64,000 nt of DNA from contig NZ_JADCKB010000011.1 in the NCBI RefSeq assembly GCF_014982785.1, positions 36,531 to 100,530 of the forward strand. The letters run 5' to 3'. This DNA comes from Ructibacterium gallinarum (GTDB lineage Bacteria; Bacillota; Clostridia; Monoglobales; Monoglobaceae). The position numbers and the translations under genes were made by a program. Below, piece by piece: positions 20,760 through 30,732 of this stretch. The notes under the pieces were generated by a model that saw nothing but the letters and a program-made list of their open reading frames with translations, was not told where the DNA came from and did no database searches. The first letter of the stretch is position 1, and the number at the start of each line of letters is the position of its first letter.

Positions 20760-22526
20760 ATGAGCAAAGGAATCATAAAAAAAGTCGCTGGACCGTTGGT
20801 AATTGCGGAAGGAATGCGCGATGCAAATATGTTTGATGTGGTTCGCGTGGGAGAACAGAGACTAATTGGAGAAATTATTGAAATTCATGGGGATAGAGCG
20901 TCCATTCAGGTTTATGAAGAAACTTCCGGTCTGGGACCGGGTACAGCCGTAGAATCTACCGGTGCTCCACTAAGTGTGGAATTGGGTCCCGGATTGATCG
21001 GCAGTATGTTTGATGGTATTCAGCGGCCCTTGGATGAAATTCGGAGGATTGCTGGCAATAACTTGGAGCGGGGTGTTGAAGTTGCCGCACTGCGCCGGGA
21101 TAAAAAATGGAAATTTTATGCAGAAAAGAAAGCTGGCGAGGAAGTACAACCGGGAGATGTGCTGGGAACTGTACAGGAAACAGAGATTGTGGTACAGAAA
21201 ATCATGGTTCCTCCTGGCGTTTGCGGTACAGTGAGAAATATTGAAAGCGGTGAATTTACCGTAGATGATACGGTGGCTGTTTTGGATGGGCCAAATGGAG
21301 AAGTAAAGCTTACCTTGGCACAAAAATGGCCCGTGCGTGTGGGCCGCCCATATGCCAGAAAATTGGCGCCGGACATGCCGCTAGTTACCGGTCAGCGAGT
21401 TATTGATACGTTGTTCCCTATTGCCAAAGGCGGAGTTGCCGCTGTTCCAGGACCGTTCGGAAGTGGAAAAACGGTGGTGCAGCATCAGCTTGCAAAGTGG
21501 GCCGAAGCGGATATTGTGGTTTATATCGGCTGCGGAGAGCGCGGTAATGAAATGACAGATGTTTTGAATGAATTCCCGGAGTTGGTAGATCCGAAAACTG
21601 GAAAATCGCTGATGGAACGGACAGTTTTGATCGCCAATACCTCTGATATGCCGGTTGCGGCGCGGGAAGCTTCGATTTATACCGGAATTACCATTGCGGA
21701 ATATTTTCGGGATATGGGATATTCAGTTGCATTGATGGCGGATTCTACTTCCAGGTGGGCAGAAGCACTGCGTGAAATGTCCGGGCGTTTAGAGGAGATG
21801 CCCGGTGAAGAAGGGTATCCTGCATATTTGGGAAGCCGGCTGGCACAGTTTTATGAACGTGCCGGAAGAGTAATGTCTCTTGGCAGCTCCCAGCGTGAAG
21901 GCGCACTTTCGGTGATTGGAGCGGTTTCACCTCCTGGAGGAGATATTTCTGAACCAGTCTCACAGGCAACTTTACGAATTGTAAAGGTGTTTTGGGGTTT
22001 GGACTCCGCCTTGGCATATAAACGACATTTTCCAGCAATTAACTGGCTGAATAGTTACTCTTTGTATCTTGATAGCTTAGAACCGTGGTTTAATCAAAAT
22101 GTGGAAGGAGATTGGATGGCGTTGCGTACTGAATTGATGCGCCTTTTGCAGGAAGAAGCCGAGTTAGAGGAAATCGTCAAGTTGGTTGGTATGGATGCTT
22201 TGTCAGCTCCTGACCGATTAAAACTAGAAGCGGCGCGGTCTATTCGGGAAGATTTTCTGCATCAGAATGCTTTTCATGAAACAGACACATATACTCCACT
22301 GTTTAAACAGTACCTGATGATGAAGGTGATTTTGGGGTATTACGATCTATGCTGTGATGCACTGAAACAGGGCGCGGATGCAGAAGCATTGGTTGCGCTT
22401 CCGGTGCGAGAGCGGATCGGACGTTTTAAATATGTGGAAAAAGAAAATGTACGTGAAGAATTTGAAGAAATTATGAAACAGCTTCACACTGAAATTGGAA
22501 ACCTACAGCCAAAGGAGGGGTACTGA
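20760..22526 (+). CDS. ntpA: V-type ATPase catalytic subunit A
   Basis: 588 residues. The P-loop is [11 protein letters not shown] near residue 231, preceded by [34 protein letters not shown] and [28 protein letters not shown] are classic catalytic-subunit motifs; the glutamate in GERGNE activates water. It hydrolyses or makes ATP at the three catalytic interfaces. The ATG at 20760 fits the AAGGAT ribosome site best; ATG 20754 is possible. The stop overlaps the next start (TGATG). Confidence 0.98.
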   Translation: MSKGIIKKVAGPLVIAEGMRDANMFDVVRVGEQRLIGEIIEIHGDRASIQVYEETSGLGPGTAVESTGAPLSVELGPGLIGSMFDGIQRPLDEIRRIAGNNLERGVEVAALRRDKKWKFYAEKKAGEEVQPGDVLGTVQETEIVVQKIMVPPGVCGTVRNIESGEFTVDDTVAVLDGPNGEVKLTLAQKWPVRVGRPYARKLAPDMPLVTGQRVIDTLFPIAKGGVAAVPGPFGSGKTVVQHQLAKWAEADIVVYIGCGERGNEMTDVLNEFPELVDPKTGKSLMERTVLIANTSDMPVAAREASIYTGITIAEYFRDMGYSVALMADSTSRWAEALREMSGRLEEMPGEEGYPAYLGSRLAQFYERAGRVMSLGSSQREGALSVIGAVSPPGGDISEPVSQATLRIVKVFWGLDSALAYKRHFPAINWLNSYSLYLDSLEPWFNQNVEGDWMALRTELMRLLQEEAELEEIVKLVGMDALSAPDRLKLEAARSIREDFLHQNAFHETDTYTPLFKQYLMMKVILGYYDLCCDALKQGADAEALVALPVRERIGRFKYVEKENVREEFEEIMKQLHTEIGNLQPKEGY

Positions 22527-23920
22527 TGCCAAGAGAATACAGAACCATTGAAGAAGTTGCCGGTCCTTTAATGCTGGTACGGGGTGTAGAAGATGTAAAT
22601 TATAATGATTTGGGTGAAATTGAGCTTGAAAATGGTGAAAAACGCCGATGCAAAGTTCTTGAAATTGATGGAGAAAATGCCTTGGTGCAGCTGTTTGAAA
22701 GCGCAACCGGTATTAATCCGGAAAGCAGTAAGGTTCGCTTTCTGGGCAGGAGTATGGAGCTTGCCGTATCTGAGGATATGCTGGGTAGGGTTTTTGACGG
22801 AATTGGCCGCTGTACCGATGGCGGCCCAGAAATTCTGCCGGACAAACGGATGGATATTAATGGATTGCCAATGAATCCGACGGCAAGAAACTATCCGCAG
22901 GAATTTATTCAGACTGGTGTTTCTGCAATTGATGGATTGAACACGTTGGTGCGCGGCCAAAAGCTGCCGATTTTTTCAGCAAGCGGTTTGCCACATGCAC
23001 AGCTGGCGGCGCAGATTGCCCGTCAGGCAAAGGTGCGGGGAACCAATGAGTCCTTTGCAGTTGTTTTTGCGGCCATGGGGATTACGTTTGAAGAGGCAAA
23101 CTATTTTATTGACAGTTTTAAGGAAACAGGCGCCATTGATCGAACCGTTTTGTTCATTAATTTGGCAAATGATCCAGCCGTAGAACGTATTTCTACACCG
23201 CGTATGGCCTTGACCGCAGCTGAATATCTGGCCTTTGAAAAGGATATGCATGTGTTGGTTATTTTGACAGATATCACCAACTACGCAGATGCCCTGCGTG
23301 AAGTTTCTGCGGCTCGTAAAGAGGTCCCAGGACGTCGGGGATACCCGGGATATATGTATACAGACTTAGCTACGCTGTATGAGCGCGCCGGACGTCAGAA
23401 GGGAAAAGACGGAAGTATCACGCTGATTCCTATTTTGACTATGCCGGAAGATGATAAAACACACCCGATTCCTGATTTGACCGGATATATTACAGAAGGT
23501 CAGATTATTCTTTCCCGTGAACTTTACCGCAAAAATATTATGCCGCCGATTGATGTACTGCCGTCATTGTCGCGTTTGAAGGATAAAGGAATAGGACAGG
23601 GAAAAACGCGGGAAGATCATGCAGATACCTTAAATCAGCTGTTTGCTGCTTATGCAAGAGGTAAGGATGCAAAGGAATTAATGGTGATTTTGGGTGAAGC
23701 AGCTTTAACCGAAATGGATAAAAAATATGCTTTATTTGCGGATGCTTTTGAAAAAGAGTACGTTTCCCAAGGGTATAATACAGACCGGGATATTGAGGAG
23801 ACCCTGGATATTGGATGGAGGTTGTTGTCCATTCTTCCCCGAAGTGAGCTAAAACGTATTAAGGACGTGTATTTGGACCGTTATTATAAGGAGGGGGCCT
23901 ATGGCAACAACGCAGGTTAA
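22526..23920 (+). CDS. ntpB: V-type ATPase regulatory subunit B
   Basis: 464 residues. It has the same fold as subunit A but no P-loop: the equivalent region is [50 protein letters not shown] and the [21 protein letters not shown] region are typical of subunit B. It forms the non-catalytic partner in the A3B3 hexamer. AAAGGAGGGG precedes the ATG. Confidence 0.98.
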   Translation: MPREYRTIEEVAGPLMLVRGVEDVNYNDLGEIELENGEKRRCKVLEIDGENALVQLFESATGINPESSKVRFLGRSMELAVSEDMLGRVFDGIGRCTDGGPEILPDKRMDINGLPMNPTARNYPQEFIQTGVSAIDGLNTLVRGQKLPIFSASGLPHAQLAAQIARQAKVRGTNESFAVVFAAMGITFEEANYFIDSFKETGAIDRTVLFINLANDPAVERISTPRMALTAAEYLAFEKDMHVLVILTDITNYADALREVSAARKEVPGRRGYPGYMYTDLATLYERAGRQKGKDGSITLIPILTMPEDDKTHPIPDLTGYITEGQIILSRELYRKNIMPPIDVLPSLSRLKDKGIGQGKTREDHADTLNQLFAAYARGKDAKELMVILGEAALTEMDKKYALFADAFEKEYVSQGYNTDRDIEETLDIGWRLLSILPRSELKRIKDVYLDRYYKEGAYGNNAG

Positions 23921-24563
23921 TCCCACTCGAATGGAATTGACACGCTTAAAACGCAAGTTGGTAACTGCATTAAAGGGCCATAAATTGCTGAAAGATAAGA
24001 GAGATGAATTAATGCGGCAGTTTTTGGACATGGTGCGGGAAAATATGACGTTGAGACAGCAGGTGGAGGAAGGAATCCGAGCGGCCAATCAAAATTTTGT
24101 ACTTGCCAGTGCTGTGATGAATGAGCCTGCTCTGCAAACTGCACTGATGGCACCAAAGCAGTCAGTTACTCTGGATATCGCTTATAAAAATGTGATGAGT
24201 GTAGAAATTCCACAGTTTAGCTATCACACCCGTACGTCTAATCCACATGACATTTATTCATATGGATATGGTTTTACTTCCGCGGATCTTGATGATGCGG
24301 TAAAAAGTTTGGCAGAAATTTTTCCACAGATGCTAGAGTTAGCGGAAAAAGAAAAGGCATGCCAGATGATGGCTGCAGAAATCGAAAAAACTCGCCGGCG
24401 TGTTAATGCCTTGGAACATGTAATGATTCCGGATTATCAGGAAAAAATCAAATATATTACTATGAAATTAGATGAAAATGAAAGAAGCACGCAGATTCGT
24501 TTGATGAAGGTTAAGGATATGATGATCAAGGAACGGATCGAGCAGAGCAGAGCCCAAGCATAA
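23901..24563 (+). CDS. ntpD: V-type ATPase central-shaft subunit D
   Basis: 220 residues. It begins with [31 protein letters not shown], the family signature, and is a long antiparallel coiled coil that turns inside the A3B3 head. The C-terminal [21 protein letters not shown] is also diagnostic. AGGAGGGG lies directly upstream within the end of ntpB (20-base overlap). It closes the operon before a shared terminator. Confidence 0.97.
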   Translation: MATTQVNPTRMELTRLKRKLVTALKGHKLLKDKRDELMRQFLDMVRENMTLRQQVEEGIRAANQNFVLASAVMNEPALQTALMAPKQSVTLDIAYKNVMSVEIPQFSYHTRTSNPHDIYSYGYGFTSADLDDAVKSLAEIFPQMLELAEKEKACQMMAAEIEKTRRRVNALEHVMIPDYQEKIKYITMKLDENERSTQIRLMKVKDMMIKERIEQSRAQA

Positions 24564-24577
24564 AAATTTTAATAATG

Positions 24578-24620
24578 AAAAAGGCATGTTTTCATTACAA
24601 ACGAAAACATGCCTTTTTTT
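24578..24620. terminator. Bidirectional terminator between ntpD and kdgK
   Basis: A 16-bp stem (24578-24593 with 24603-24618) of AAAAAGGCATG/CATGCCTTTTT type, with T-runs on both strands. It serves the V-ATPase operon on the plus strand and kdgK on the minus strand. Confidence 0.92.
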
Positions 24621-25649
24621 TCATCGATTCATTTCATCTTGACGGCCAGTGGCGTGATGTGCTTTTATTATGCTTTCGATTTCCTGAAGGCTGCTGACCG
24701 ACATATCACCGCTGACGGTATTTTTAACTGCTGCCATAGCATTGCCGATTTCCACCGCCTTCTGCATATCGTCATAACGAATCATACCGAATAAGGCGCC
24801 GGAAAGATAAGCATCACCACTGCCAATTCTATCAATTACTTCAATGCCCTTATAAGCTGGCTCTTGATAAAATTCGCCATTATAATAAATTCTTGATCCA
24901 AAGTTATGGATTCTTGGGCTGATTACTTCGCGCTGTGTTGTAGCTACAACTTTGCATCCGTATTCTGAAGTATAGCCCTTCATGATCTCATCCAAAGATC
25001 CTTTGCGCTGCAGCATCCTCCGCGAAGTTTCTTCAGAGACAAATAAAATATCCACATAGGGGAAAATACCTTCGATACATTTACGTGCGGTTTCTTCATC
25101 CCAAAGATTTGCCCGGTAATTAACATCAAAGGAAATACAAACCCCTGCATTTTTAAACCGTAAAATTAATTCCTGTATGGTGCTTTTTAAATGTTCATTC
25201 AAAGCTAGAGAAATACTGCTGACATGAAAAACAGATGTTTTTTCATAAATATCAGGTGCAATTTCGTCAATGGATAAAGTTGTCATAGAGGAGCCTGCCC
25301 GATCATATATCACCGATGCTTTTCGAGGATAAGCGCCTTGCTCATAATAATAGACACCAAGGCGAGCCTTGGGAGAAGTATCGTAGACGATATGGTCGTC
25401 ACTAACATCACCGTATCGAATCATGTTACGGATATAATGTCCCAACTTATTTTCTGGAAGTTTGGTGATTAAAGCCGTTCGGATTCCAAGCATGGCCGCT
25501 CCGGACATTACATTAAATTCCGAACCGCCTGCATTTTTTTCAAAAATATGTGATTGGGATATCTTATCTGTTCGCTGCGGTGAAAGCCTGAGCATGACTT
25601 CTCCTAATCCGATCATATCATACTCTTTGCCCTTTTGAATAAAATTCAT
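24621..25649 (-). CDS. kdgK: PfkB-family sugar kinase, probable 2-keto-3-deoxygluconate kinase
   Basis: 342 residues of the ribokinase/PfkB superfamily. N-terminal GLGEVMLRLSP and GGSEFNV are substrate-side motifs and DRIGSGDAYLSGALFG near residue 280 carries the catalytic aspartate. KdgK is preferred because it follows uxaC in one minus-strand operon: it would phosphorylate 2-keto-3-deoxygluconate, the end product of uronate breakdown. GGAAGGAG precedes the ATG. Specificity cannot be proven from sequence; another sugar acid kinase is the alternative. Confidence 0.82.
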   Translation of the reverse strand: MNFIQKGKEYDMIGLGEVMLRLSPQRTDKISQSHIFEKNAGGSEFNVMSGAAMLGIRTALITKLPENKLGHYIRNMIRYGDVSDDHIVYDTSPKARLGVYYYEQGAYPRKASVIYDRAGSSMTTLSIDEIAPDIYEKTSVFHVSSISLALNEHLKSTIQELILRFKNAGVCISFDVNYRANLWDEETARKCIEGIFPYVDILFVSEETSRRMLQRKGSLDEIMKGYTSEYGCKVVATTQREVISPRIHNFGSRIYYNGEFYQEPAYKGIEVIDRIGSGDAYLSGALFGMIRYDDMQKAVEIGNAMAAVKNTVSGDMSVSSLQEIESIIKAHHATGRQDEMNR

Positions 25650-25673
25650 TTTGTTTCTCCTTCCGCAGTTTAC

Positions 25674-27080
25674 TTAGCAGTTAATTCCAAAATAGTTTTT
25701 AGCATTATTGAAGCAAATATCTTGGACGATTTTTCCCAATGTGTCCATATCTGCTGGGAATTCACCGTTTTCTACCCAAGTTCCAAGAAGATTACAAAGA
25801 ATCCGTCGGAAATATTCATGTCGTGTATACGAAAGAAAACTGCGGGAATCAGTTAGCATACCTACAAATTTACATAAAGCCCCAAGGTTGGCCAACGTTT
25901 TCATTTGCGTTTCCATACCATCCCTTTGATCATTAAACCACCAGCCTGAACCAAACTGTATTTTGCCGGCAGTTTCACTGCTTTGAAAATTACCAAGCAT
26001 TGTTCCTAATACATAGTTGTCTTTGGGATTTAAGGTATATAAAATGGTCTTGGGAAGCATTCCCTCTTGTTCCAGAGAATCCAGTAAACGAGAAAGAGGC
26101 TTTGCAACGACAGCGTCTCCTACAGAATCATATCCGGTATCTGCTCCAAGCTTTTCGAACATACGGGTATTGTTGTTGCGAATCGCACCGTAATGCAGTT
26201 GCATTACCCAGCCTAATTCATGGTATTTACGGCCCAATGCAGTCAGTATGGCCGTTTTATATTGCATTTGCTGATAAGGACTAAGCGGTTCGCCAGATAA
26301 AGCTTTTTGGAAAATGGTATCAATCTCCTCGGCCTCCCCTTGTGCAAAAGGAATGTCTTCTAGACCGTGATCGGACACGCGACAGCCCATTTGATGAAAA
26401 TATTCCATTCTTGAATAGATCGCTTGAATCAACTCTTCAAAGCAGGAAATAGAGATGCCAGCGCTTTCTCCCAGATGAGTAATGTATACCGGAAAATCCG
26501 GTTTTTCAAGCTGTAGAATTTTATCCGGCCGGAAAGCAGGTAAGACGGACGCTTTCATATGTCCTTTTTCGCGAATTTTTTTATGCCAGATGAGTGAGTC
26601 GATCGGATCATCTGTGGTGCAGATAACCGCAACATTAGATTCATTTATGAAAGAAGAAGGCCGCATGGAAGAATTTTGTATTTTGGCGTTTGCATTTTGC
26701 CAAATCTGATCTGCGGTATCCTCGCGTATAATAGTATCAATATTAAAATACCTCTTAAGTTCCAGGTGTGTCCAGTGATACAGAGGATTTCCGATTCCGT
26801 ATTGTAGAGCAGTACAGAAGGCCCGGAATTTTTCCTTATCCGGCTGATTTCCCGTAATATATTCTTCATCAATGCCACAGGAGCGCATATAACGCCATTT
26901 ATAGTGATCGCCACCTAGAAAAAGCTGTGTAATATTTTTAAAAGGCTGGTCTTCATACATTTCCTGCGGGTTTAAATGACAATGATAATCAAAAATAGGC
27001 ATATCGGCCGCAAAGTCATGATAAAGTTTTACGGCCATTTCTGTTTGCAGCATAAAATTTTCGTCCATGAACTGTTTCAT
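25674..27080 (-). CDS. uxaC: Glucuronate/galacturonate isomerase UxaC
   Basis: 468 residues, the normal UxaC length. It interconverts D-glucuronate and D-fructuronate, and D-galacturonate and D-tagaturonate, in the first step of pectin-sugar catabolism. IFDYHCHLNPQEMYED is the metal-binding motif near residue 27, and the C-terminal LLGTWVENGE and FNNAKNYFGI are family typical. The ATG at 27080 follows TTGGAGG. It lies first in a minus-strand operon with kdgK; a palindromic operator covers the promoter. Confidence 0.96.
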   Translation of the reverse strand: MKQFMDENFMLQTEMAVKLYHDFAADMPIFDYHCHLNPQEMYEDQPFKNITQLFLGGDHYKWRYMRSCGIDEEYITGNQPDKEKFRAFCTALQYGIGNPLYHWTHLELKRYFNIDTIIREDTADQIWQNANAKIQNSSMRPSSFINESNVAVICTTDDPIDSLIWHKKIREKGHMKASVLPAFRPDKILQLEKPDFPVYITHLGESAGISISCFEELIQAIYSRMEYFHQMGCRVSDHGLEDIPFAQGEAEEIDTIFQKALSGEPLSPYQQMQYKTAILTALGRKYHELGWVMQLHYGAIRNNNTRMFEKLGADTGYDSVGDAVVAKPLSRLLDSLEQEGMLPKTILYTLNPKDNYVLGTMLGNFQSSETAGKIQFGSGWWFNDQRDGMETQMKTLANLGALCKFVGMLTDSRSFLSYTRHEYFRRILCNLLGTWVENGEFPADMDTLGKIVQDICFNNAKNYFGINC

Positions 27081-27106
27081 TATCATAACCTCCAAATATT
27101 AAATAC

Positions 27107-27144
27107 TTGTTTTATATTATAAAACAAAATGATTGGAATAGCAA
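27107..27144 (-). promoter_or_regulatory. uxaC promoter with perfect palindromic operator
   Basis: On the minus strand TTGCTA (27139-27144) and TATAAT (27116-27121) are 17 bases apart. Overlapping the -10 box is a perfect palindrome, TTGTTTTATA-T-TATAAAACAA (27107-27127). The form suits a dimeric repressor of the GntR or LacI/IclR type sensing uronates. No such regulator gene is intact in the window. Confidence 0.8.
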
Positions 27145-27186
27145 TGATAATTTAACACTTTTTTCTGCTGCAGGGGTAAAACACCT

Positions 27187-27429
27187 TTAAATAACATCAC
27201 AAAGTGTACAAGGTGTAACCTGAAACCGGCAAAGCATTTCCATTGCTGCTTGTGCTTCGTCTGGTGTCAAGAAACGCGCTTTTGCTTCTGCGCTTTCCGT
27301 TAAACTGTCGTTTTGAAAAATGGAAGCCCGTATACCATAAGGATAAAACTCGTTACCATCATGTATCATTTCCAGTTTAACGGTGTATTGTATTCCCTCC
27401 GTGTCTGTTACTTCATAAGTTGTTTTCAT
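27187..27429 (-). CDS. Small DUF6514-like protein
   Basis: 80 residues. The C-terminus CRFQVTPCTLCDVI resembles the ending of DUF6514 proteins, small proteins of spore-forming Clostridia with no known role. AAGGGAG precedes the ATG. About 105 bases upstream of its start lies an exact Spo0A box. It may be a sporulation-phase gene, but that is inference from the box alone. Confidence 0.6.
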   Translation of the reverse strand: MKTTYEVTDTEGIQYTVKLEMIHDGNEFYPYGIRASIFQNDSLTESAEAKARFLTPDEAQAAMEMLCRFQVTPCTLCDVI

Positions 27430-27534
27430 TTGTATAACTCCCTTTTGTATTTATTTTTAACCGTTAACCATGTTCGGTGCACTCTTATTTTCGCATAATT
27501 TACCATAAATTTCAAGTCCTGATCGAACGCAAAA

Positions 27535-27541
27535 TTCGACA
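27535..27541 (-). promoter_or_regulatory. Candidate Spo0A box upstream of the DUF6514-like gene
   Basis: TTCGACA on the plus strand, i.e. TGTCGAA on the minus strand, exactly the Spo0A core. A 7-mer occurs by chance every few kilobases in such DNA, so only the position upstream of a possible sporulation gene gives it weight. Confidence 0.35.
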
Positions 27542-27575
27542 TAGTATTAAAAGCCAAAAAATAAATAAAAATAGC

Positions 27576-27998
27576 TTAGCTCTCTTCTTTTATGGTATTT
27601 TTAGAAGAATTATGTAAACTTTCTTGTAAAATTTTTTGAGCATCATATAGTTTCCGTTTTCTGCGATACATACGGTCAAAATAGCGCCCACATCCGCATT
27701 GGGCTCGGAACGCAAAACTGCTGACTTGATCAGTGACATAAAACAACAATCTGTGGCATTCGTCACAGTAAATATTATTGTTAATAAGATCTGCCATAGC
27801 ACTACATTTCTTTTCGAATAAATTCATTCCGTAAGATAGATAACCGCTGTGCCCGCATTTGCAAATGAGGTGCAAATATATGTCAGTACAGTGTTCCTGA
27901 TAGATGTAACATAATAATTGTCCGCATTCACTGCAATGAACAGATCCAATACCGGTTTTTCCAAAATGTAAGCCGCGTACACGTTTTAGTTCTTTCAT
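27576..27998 (-). CDS. Zinc-ribbon protein of unknown function
   Basis: 140 residues. It has four cysteine pairs (CSEC, CKCG, CDEC, CGCG) forming two probable zinc ribbons, followed by a basic tail (RMYRRKRKLYDAQK). The ATG at 27998 has AAAGGA nine bases upstream. It is divergent from the spore-type gene pair at 28080. The function is not known. Confidence 0.65.
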   Translation of the reverse strand: MKELKRVRGLHFGKTGIGSVHCSECGQLLCYIYQEHCTDIYLHLICKCGHSGYLSYGMNLFEKKCSAMADLINNNIYCDECHRLLFYVTDQVSSFAFRAQCGCGRYFDRMYRRKRKLYDAQKILQESLHNSSKNTIKEES

Positions 27999-28032
27999 AA
28001 ACATTGTTCCTTTCGTTTTAATATGTCCAGGC

Positions 28033-28059
28033 ACACCGCATTGCTTGCGGCATATCATA
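28033..28059 (+). promoter_or_regulatory. Possible SigK-type promoter
   Basis: AC (28033-28034), 16 bases, then CATATCATA (28051-28059) fits the SigK pattern AC-N16/17-CATANNNTA. The predicted transcript start falls next to the ribosome site of the gene at 28080, which is tight. It is supported only by the spore-like character of the downstream genes. Confidence 0.35.
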
Positions 28060-28079
28060 AATTATGGGAGGTGGTGCAT

Positions 28080-28574
28080 ATGAACGAACAGTATCATCAG
28101 TTTAATGAGATGCTGATGCAAAAGTTAAATCCAACACCCGAACTTTCTTTTGAAAACCAGGACAGTGTTTCCGTATTTTCGGATATAGCTGAGAATATGG
28201 GTCAAGGCAATTTGTTAGTACAAGTTACATTAGCCAAGGCGGCTATTCCGATAGAAGGGGCTAAAGTTACCGTGACAGACAGCAGTGGAAACGTTGTTGC
28301 GAGGGCAATTACAGATCAAAGCGGGCGGACGGAACAAATCCCTTTGCCTGCCCCTTCTGCTGAATATTCACAAAATCCGGGCGGTACTGTTAGACCGTAC
28401 AGCATTTATAATATTCAGGTTGCTTATCCCGGATACTATGTAGAGGATGCTGTAAACGTACCAATTTTTGACAAGGTAAATTCAATTCAACCGATACCGT
28501 TAGAACCGTTACCTGATGGCACTGATCCAGAGGAAAAGATCATTGTCAATGAAGCACAGACGCCGAATTTATAG
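28080..28574 (+). CDS. Carboxypeptidase-regulatory-like (Ig-fold) protein
   Basis: 164 residues. The middle (about 38-130) is a beta-sandwich of the carboxypeptidase-regulatory/CnaB type, seen in IEGAKVTVTDSSGNVVARAITDQSGRTEQIPLPAP and YNIQVAYPGYY. No signal peptide is visible. It starts after GGGAGGTGG and ends 15 bases before the SpoIID/peptidoglycan-binding gene; such a pair recurs in Clostridia. Mother-cell deposition on the spore is plausible because no export signal is needed there, but this is inferred. Confidence 0.7.
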   Translation: MNEQYHQFNEMLMQKLNPTPELSFENQDSVSVFSDIAENMGQGNLLVQVTLAKAAIPIEGAKVTVTDSSGNVVARAITDQSGRTEQIPLPAPSAEYSQNPGGTVRPYSIYNIQVAYPGYYVEDAVNVPIFDKVNSIQPIPLEPLPDGTDPEEKIIVNEAQTPNL

Positions 28575-28589
28575 AAAAGGAGGACACAT

Positions 28590-29939
28590 ATGGCTGCTAC
28601 ATTTTATGTCCCGCAGAATATCACGGTTCATTTGGGAGCACCTGATGATACATCTGCACCTAATGTGACGGTTCCATTTGTTCAGTATATTAAAAATGTT
28701 GCTTCCAGTGAAATATATCCGACGTGGCCGGAAAGTGCAATCCGAGCCAATATTTATGCACAGATCAGTTATGCGCTCAATCGTATTTTTACTGAACATT
28801 ATCGTTCGCGCGGATATAATTTTGATATAACAAATTCGACCCAATATGATCAGGCTTATATTCATGGACGGGATATTTTTGAAAATATCAGTCAAATTGT
28901 AGATGATATTTTTAATGATTATATTGTACGGCAGGGCAAAATTGATCCATTGTTTGCGCGGTATTGCAATGGGACAACTTCGGTATGCCCTGGTGGTCTT
29001 TCTCAATGGGGAACCGTAGAACTGGCAAAGCAGGGATATACCCCTTATGAAATTTTGTCTTATTATTTTGGTGAGGATATCAATATCATTACGGATGCCC
29101 CAGTCGCCGATATGCCGGAGAGTTATCCGGGTACTCCGCTGCGGTTGGGAAGTTATGGGGAAGCAGTGAACCGAATTCAAATTTATTTGAACCGGATTGC
29201 AAAAAATTATCCGGCTATTCCTAAAATTGAGTATCCTGATGGTGTATTTGATTTGGAAACAGAGGCGGCGGTCAAGGAGTTTCAGCGTATATTTAATTTA
29301 ACGCAGGATGGTATTGTCGGTAAAGCAACATGGTATAAGATATTTTATATTTTTACTACGGTAAAGCGATTAGCGGAATTGGATTCAGAAGGAATTACAT
29401 TGGAAAGCGTAAGTCGGCAGTATAAAAATGCGCTAACATTCGGTGACCGGGGTGAAGGGGTAAGATTAATACAGTATTTTTTAAATGTTATTGCAGAATT
29501 TAATGATTACATACCAGCGATTAATATTGATGGAATATTTGGTCCAGCTACACAGAATGCAGTAAAAGCCTTTCAGCAATCAGCTGGGTTGCCTGAAACT
29601 GGTGTGGTTGATGAGACCACCTGGAACGCGTTGCTTGAAAATTATAATACGGTAATACAAGGATTGCCACCCGATTATAGAGTCGGCGGTGCGGTTGTCT
29701 ATCCAGGCGAAATTCTTCGCCGAGGCATGAGCGGAGAAAATATCCGGTTGCTACAGTCTTATCTAACAAAAATAGCAGACACCGATTCGGATATCCCTAA
29801 AATACCAGTTACAGGCTATTTCGGCGAAGAAACGGAAAAAGCGGTTTTAGCGTTTCAAAAAAAATATGGTATACCAGCCCGGGGGATTGTGGGTCTTAAT
29901 ACATGGAATGCTATTGCAAAGCAGTATGATGCATTATAG
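28590..29939 (+). CDS. SpoIID-like protein with three peptidoglycan-binding domains
   Basis: 449 residues. Residues about 30-165 resemble the SpoIID/LytB domain: VASSEIYPTWPESAIRANIYAQISYALNR at the front and LSQWGTVELAKQGYTPYEILSYYFG at the end. Three PG_binding_1 repeats follow (about 185-255, 280-350 and 370-445), each with an AVKEFQ/AVKAFQ/AVLAFQ helix and a G-ivG-TW ending. There is no signal peptide. Function: probably peptidoglycan binding or remodelling at the spore cortex. AAAAGGAGG precedes the ATG. It forms an operon with the preceding gene. Confidence 0.8.
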   Translation: MAATFYVPQNITVHLGAPDDTSAPNVTVPFVQYIKNVASSEIYPTWPESAIRANIYAQISYALNRIFTEHYRSRGYNFDITNSTQYDQAYIHGRDIFENISQIVDDIFNDYIVRQGKIDPLFARYCNGTTSVCPGGLSQWGTVELAKQGYTPYEILSYYFGEDINIITDAPVADMPESYPGTPLRLGSYGEAVNRIQIYLNRIAKNYPAIPKIEYPDGVFDLETEAAVKEFQRIFNLTQDGIVGKATWYKIFYIFTTVKRLAELDSEGITLESVSRQYKNALTFGDRGEGVRLIQYFLNVIAEFNDYIPAINIDGIFGPATQNAVKAFQQSAGLPETGVVDETTWNALLENYNTVIQGLPPDYRVGGAVVYPGEILRRGMSGENIRLLQSYLTKIADTDSDIPKIPVTGYFGEETEKAVLAFQKKYGIPARGIVGLNTWNAIAKQYDAL

Positions 29940-29948
29940 TATTTGGGA

Positions 29949-29977
29949 TTGACAAGACCTGTGGCAGGTGCTATAAT
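29949..29977 (+). promoter_or_regulatory. Strong vegetative promoter of the ECF S-component gene
   Basis: TTGACA (29949-29954) and TATAAT (29972-29977), both full consensus, are separated by 17 bases. The leader to the start codon is only about 40 bases, too short for a known riboswitch. Confidence 0.9.
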
Positions 29978-30023
29978 AGCTCCTTAATGATACTGGAGAG
30001 TGTCAGCGTGAGGAGATGTTCTT

Positions 30024-30527
30024 ATGAAACAGGTATTGAGCTTAAAAAAATTTGTACGTATTGCTATGTTAACGGCTTTAGCTGCTGTACTTACAATGTT
30101 TCCGCAAATTCCAACAGGCACTGGAGGGTATGTACACTTCGGAGATAGTATCATTTATTTGGCAGCGGTTTTTATGGGACCTTGGGCCGGAGCTGCTGTG
30201 GGCGCAATTGGACATAGTATAGCCGATTTGATGAGCGGATACGCTATATTTGCTTTTCCTACATTTGTGATTAAAGGCTGTATCGGTTATACGGTCGGTA
30301 AAATTGTTTCTGGAAAATTGCAGCCCAAAAGAATGATCATGGCTGCATTAGCTGCTTTAGGAATCGTAACTTTTGGTTATTTTTTGGCTGAATGGCCGAT
30401 GTATGGCATTGCAGCAGCTGTGGTTGTTTTTATTTCATCACCTGTGCAGTGGCTTATGAGTATTGTGGCATCTGCATTTTTCATTCCGATAGTGCAAAAG
30501 ATCAGCCATCAAATTGGACTAAAATAG
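30024..30527 (+). CDS. ECF transporter substrate-binding S component
   Basis: 167 residues with about five or six membrane helices. YVHFGDSIIYLAAVFMGPWAGAAVGAIGHSIADLMSGY near residue 38 is typical of ECF S components that capture vitamins or their precursors. The energising EcfAAT genes are not in the window, so this is a stand-alone (group II) S component. The substrate cannot be read; pyrimidine-type vitamins are possible. GAGGAG lies upstream of the ATG. Confidence 0.82.
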   Translation: MKQVLSLKKFVRIAMLTALAAVLTMFPQIPTGTGGYVHFGDSIIYLAAVFMGPWAGAAVGAIGHSIADLMSGYAIFAFPTFVIKGCIGYTVGKIVSGKLQPKRMIMAALAALGIVTFGYFLAEWPMYGIAAAVVVFISSPVQWLMSIVASAFFIPIVQKISHQIGLK

Positions 30528-30543
30528 TGGTGATACAAAGTAG

Positions 30544-30573
30544 ACGCTTTTCTTTATGGAAAGCGTTTTTTTC
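30544..30573 (+). terminator. Terminator upstream of sigK
   Basis: ACGCTTT pairs with AAAGCGT, followed by a long T-run. Confidence 0.88.
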
Positions 30574-30672
30574 TTTGAAAAAATAATGTATCATTCCATA
30601 ACATTATACAGTAAGAAAGACAAATAAGCAAGAGCAAACTTGAAAAGCATAGCAAAAACTTAATTGGGACTT

Positions 30673-30701
30673 GCAAAATTAGATGAAATTTGCATAAAAA
30701 T
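30673..30701 (+). promoter_or_regulatory. Possible SigE-type promoter of sigK
   Basis: GCAAAATT (30673-30680) and CATAAAAAT (30693-30701), 12 bases apart, loosely resemble the SigE pattern. They lie in a small dyad TGCAAA...TTTGCA, 32 bases before the ATG. The match is weak. Confidence 0.3.
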
Positions 30702-30732
30702 GAATGAAGATAATTTTTAGGAGGTGCAGTTT

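Noticed and set aside
29978..30023. Riboswitch in the leader of the ECF gene
   Set aside because: The leader is about 40 bases with only a four-base stem.
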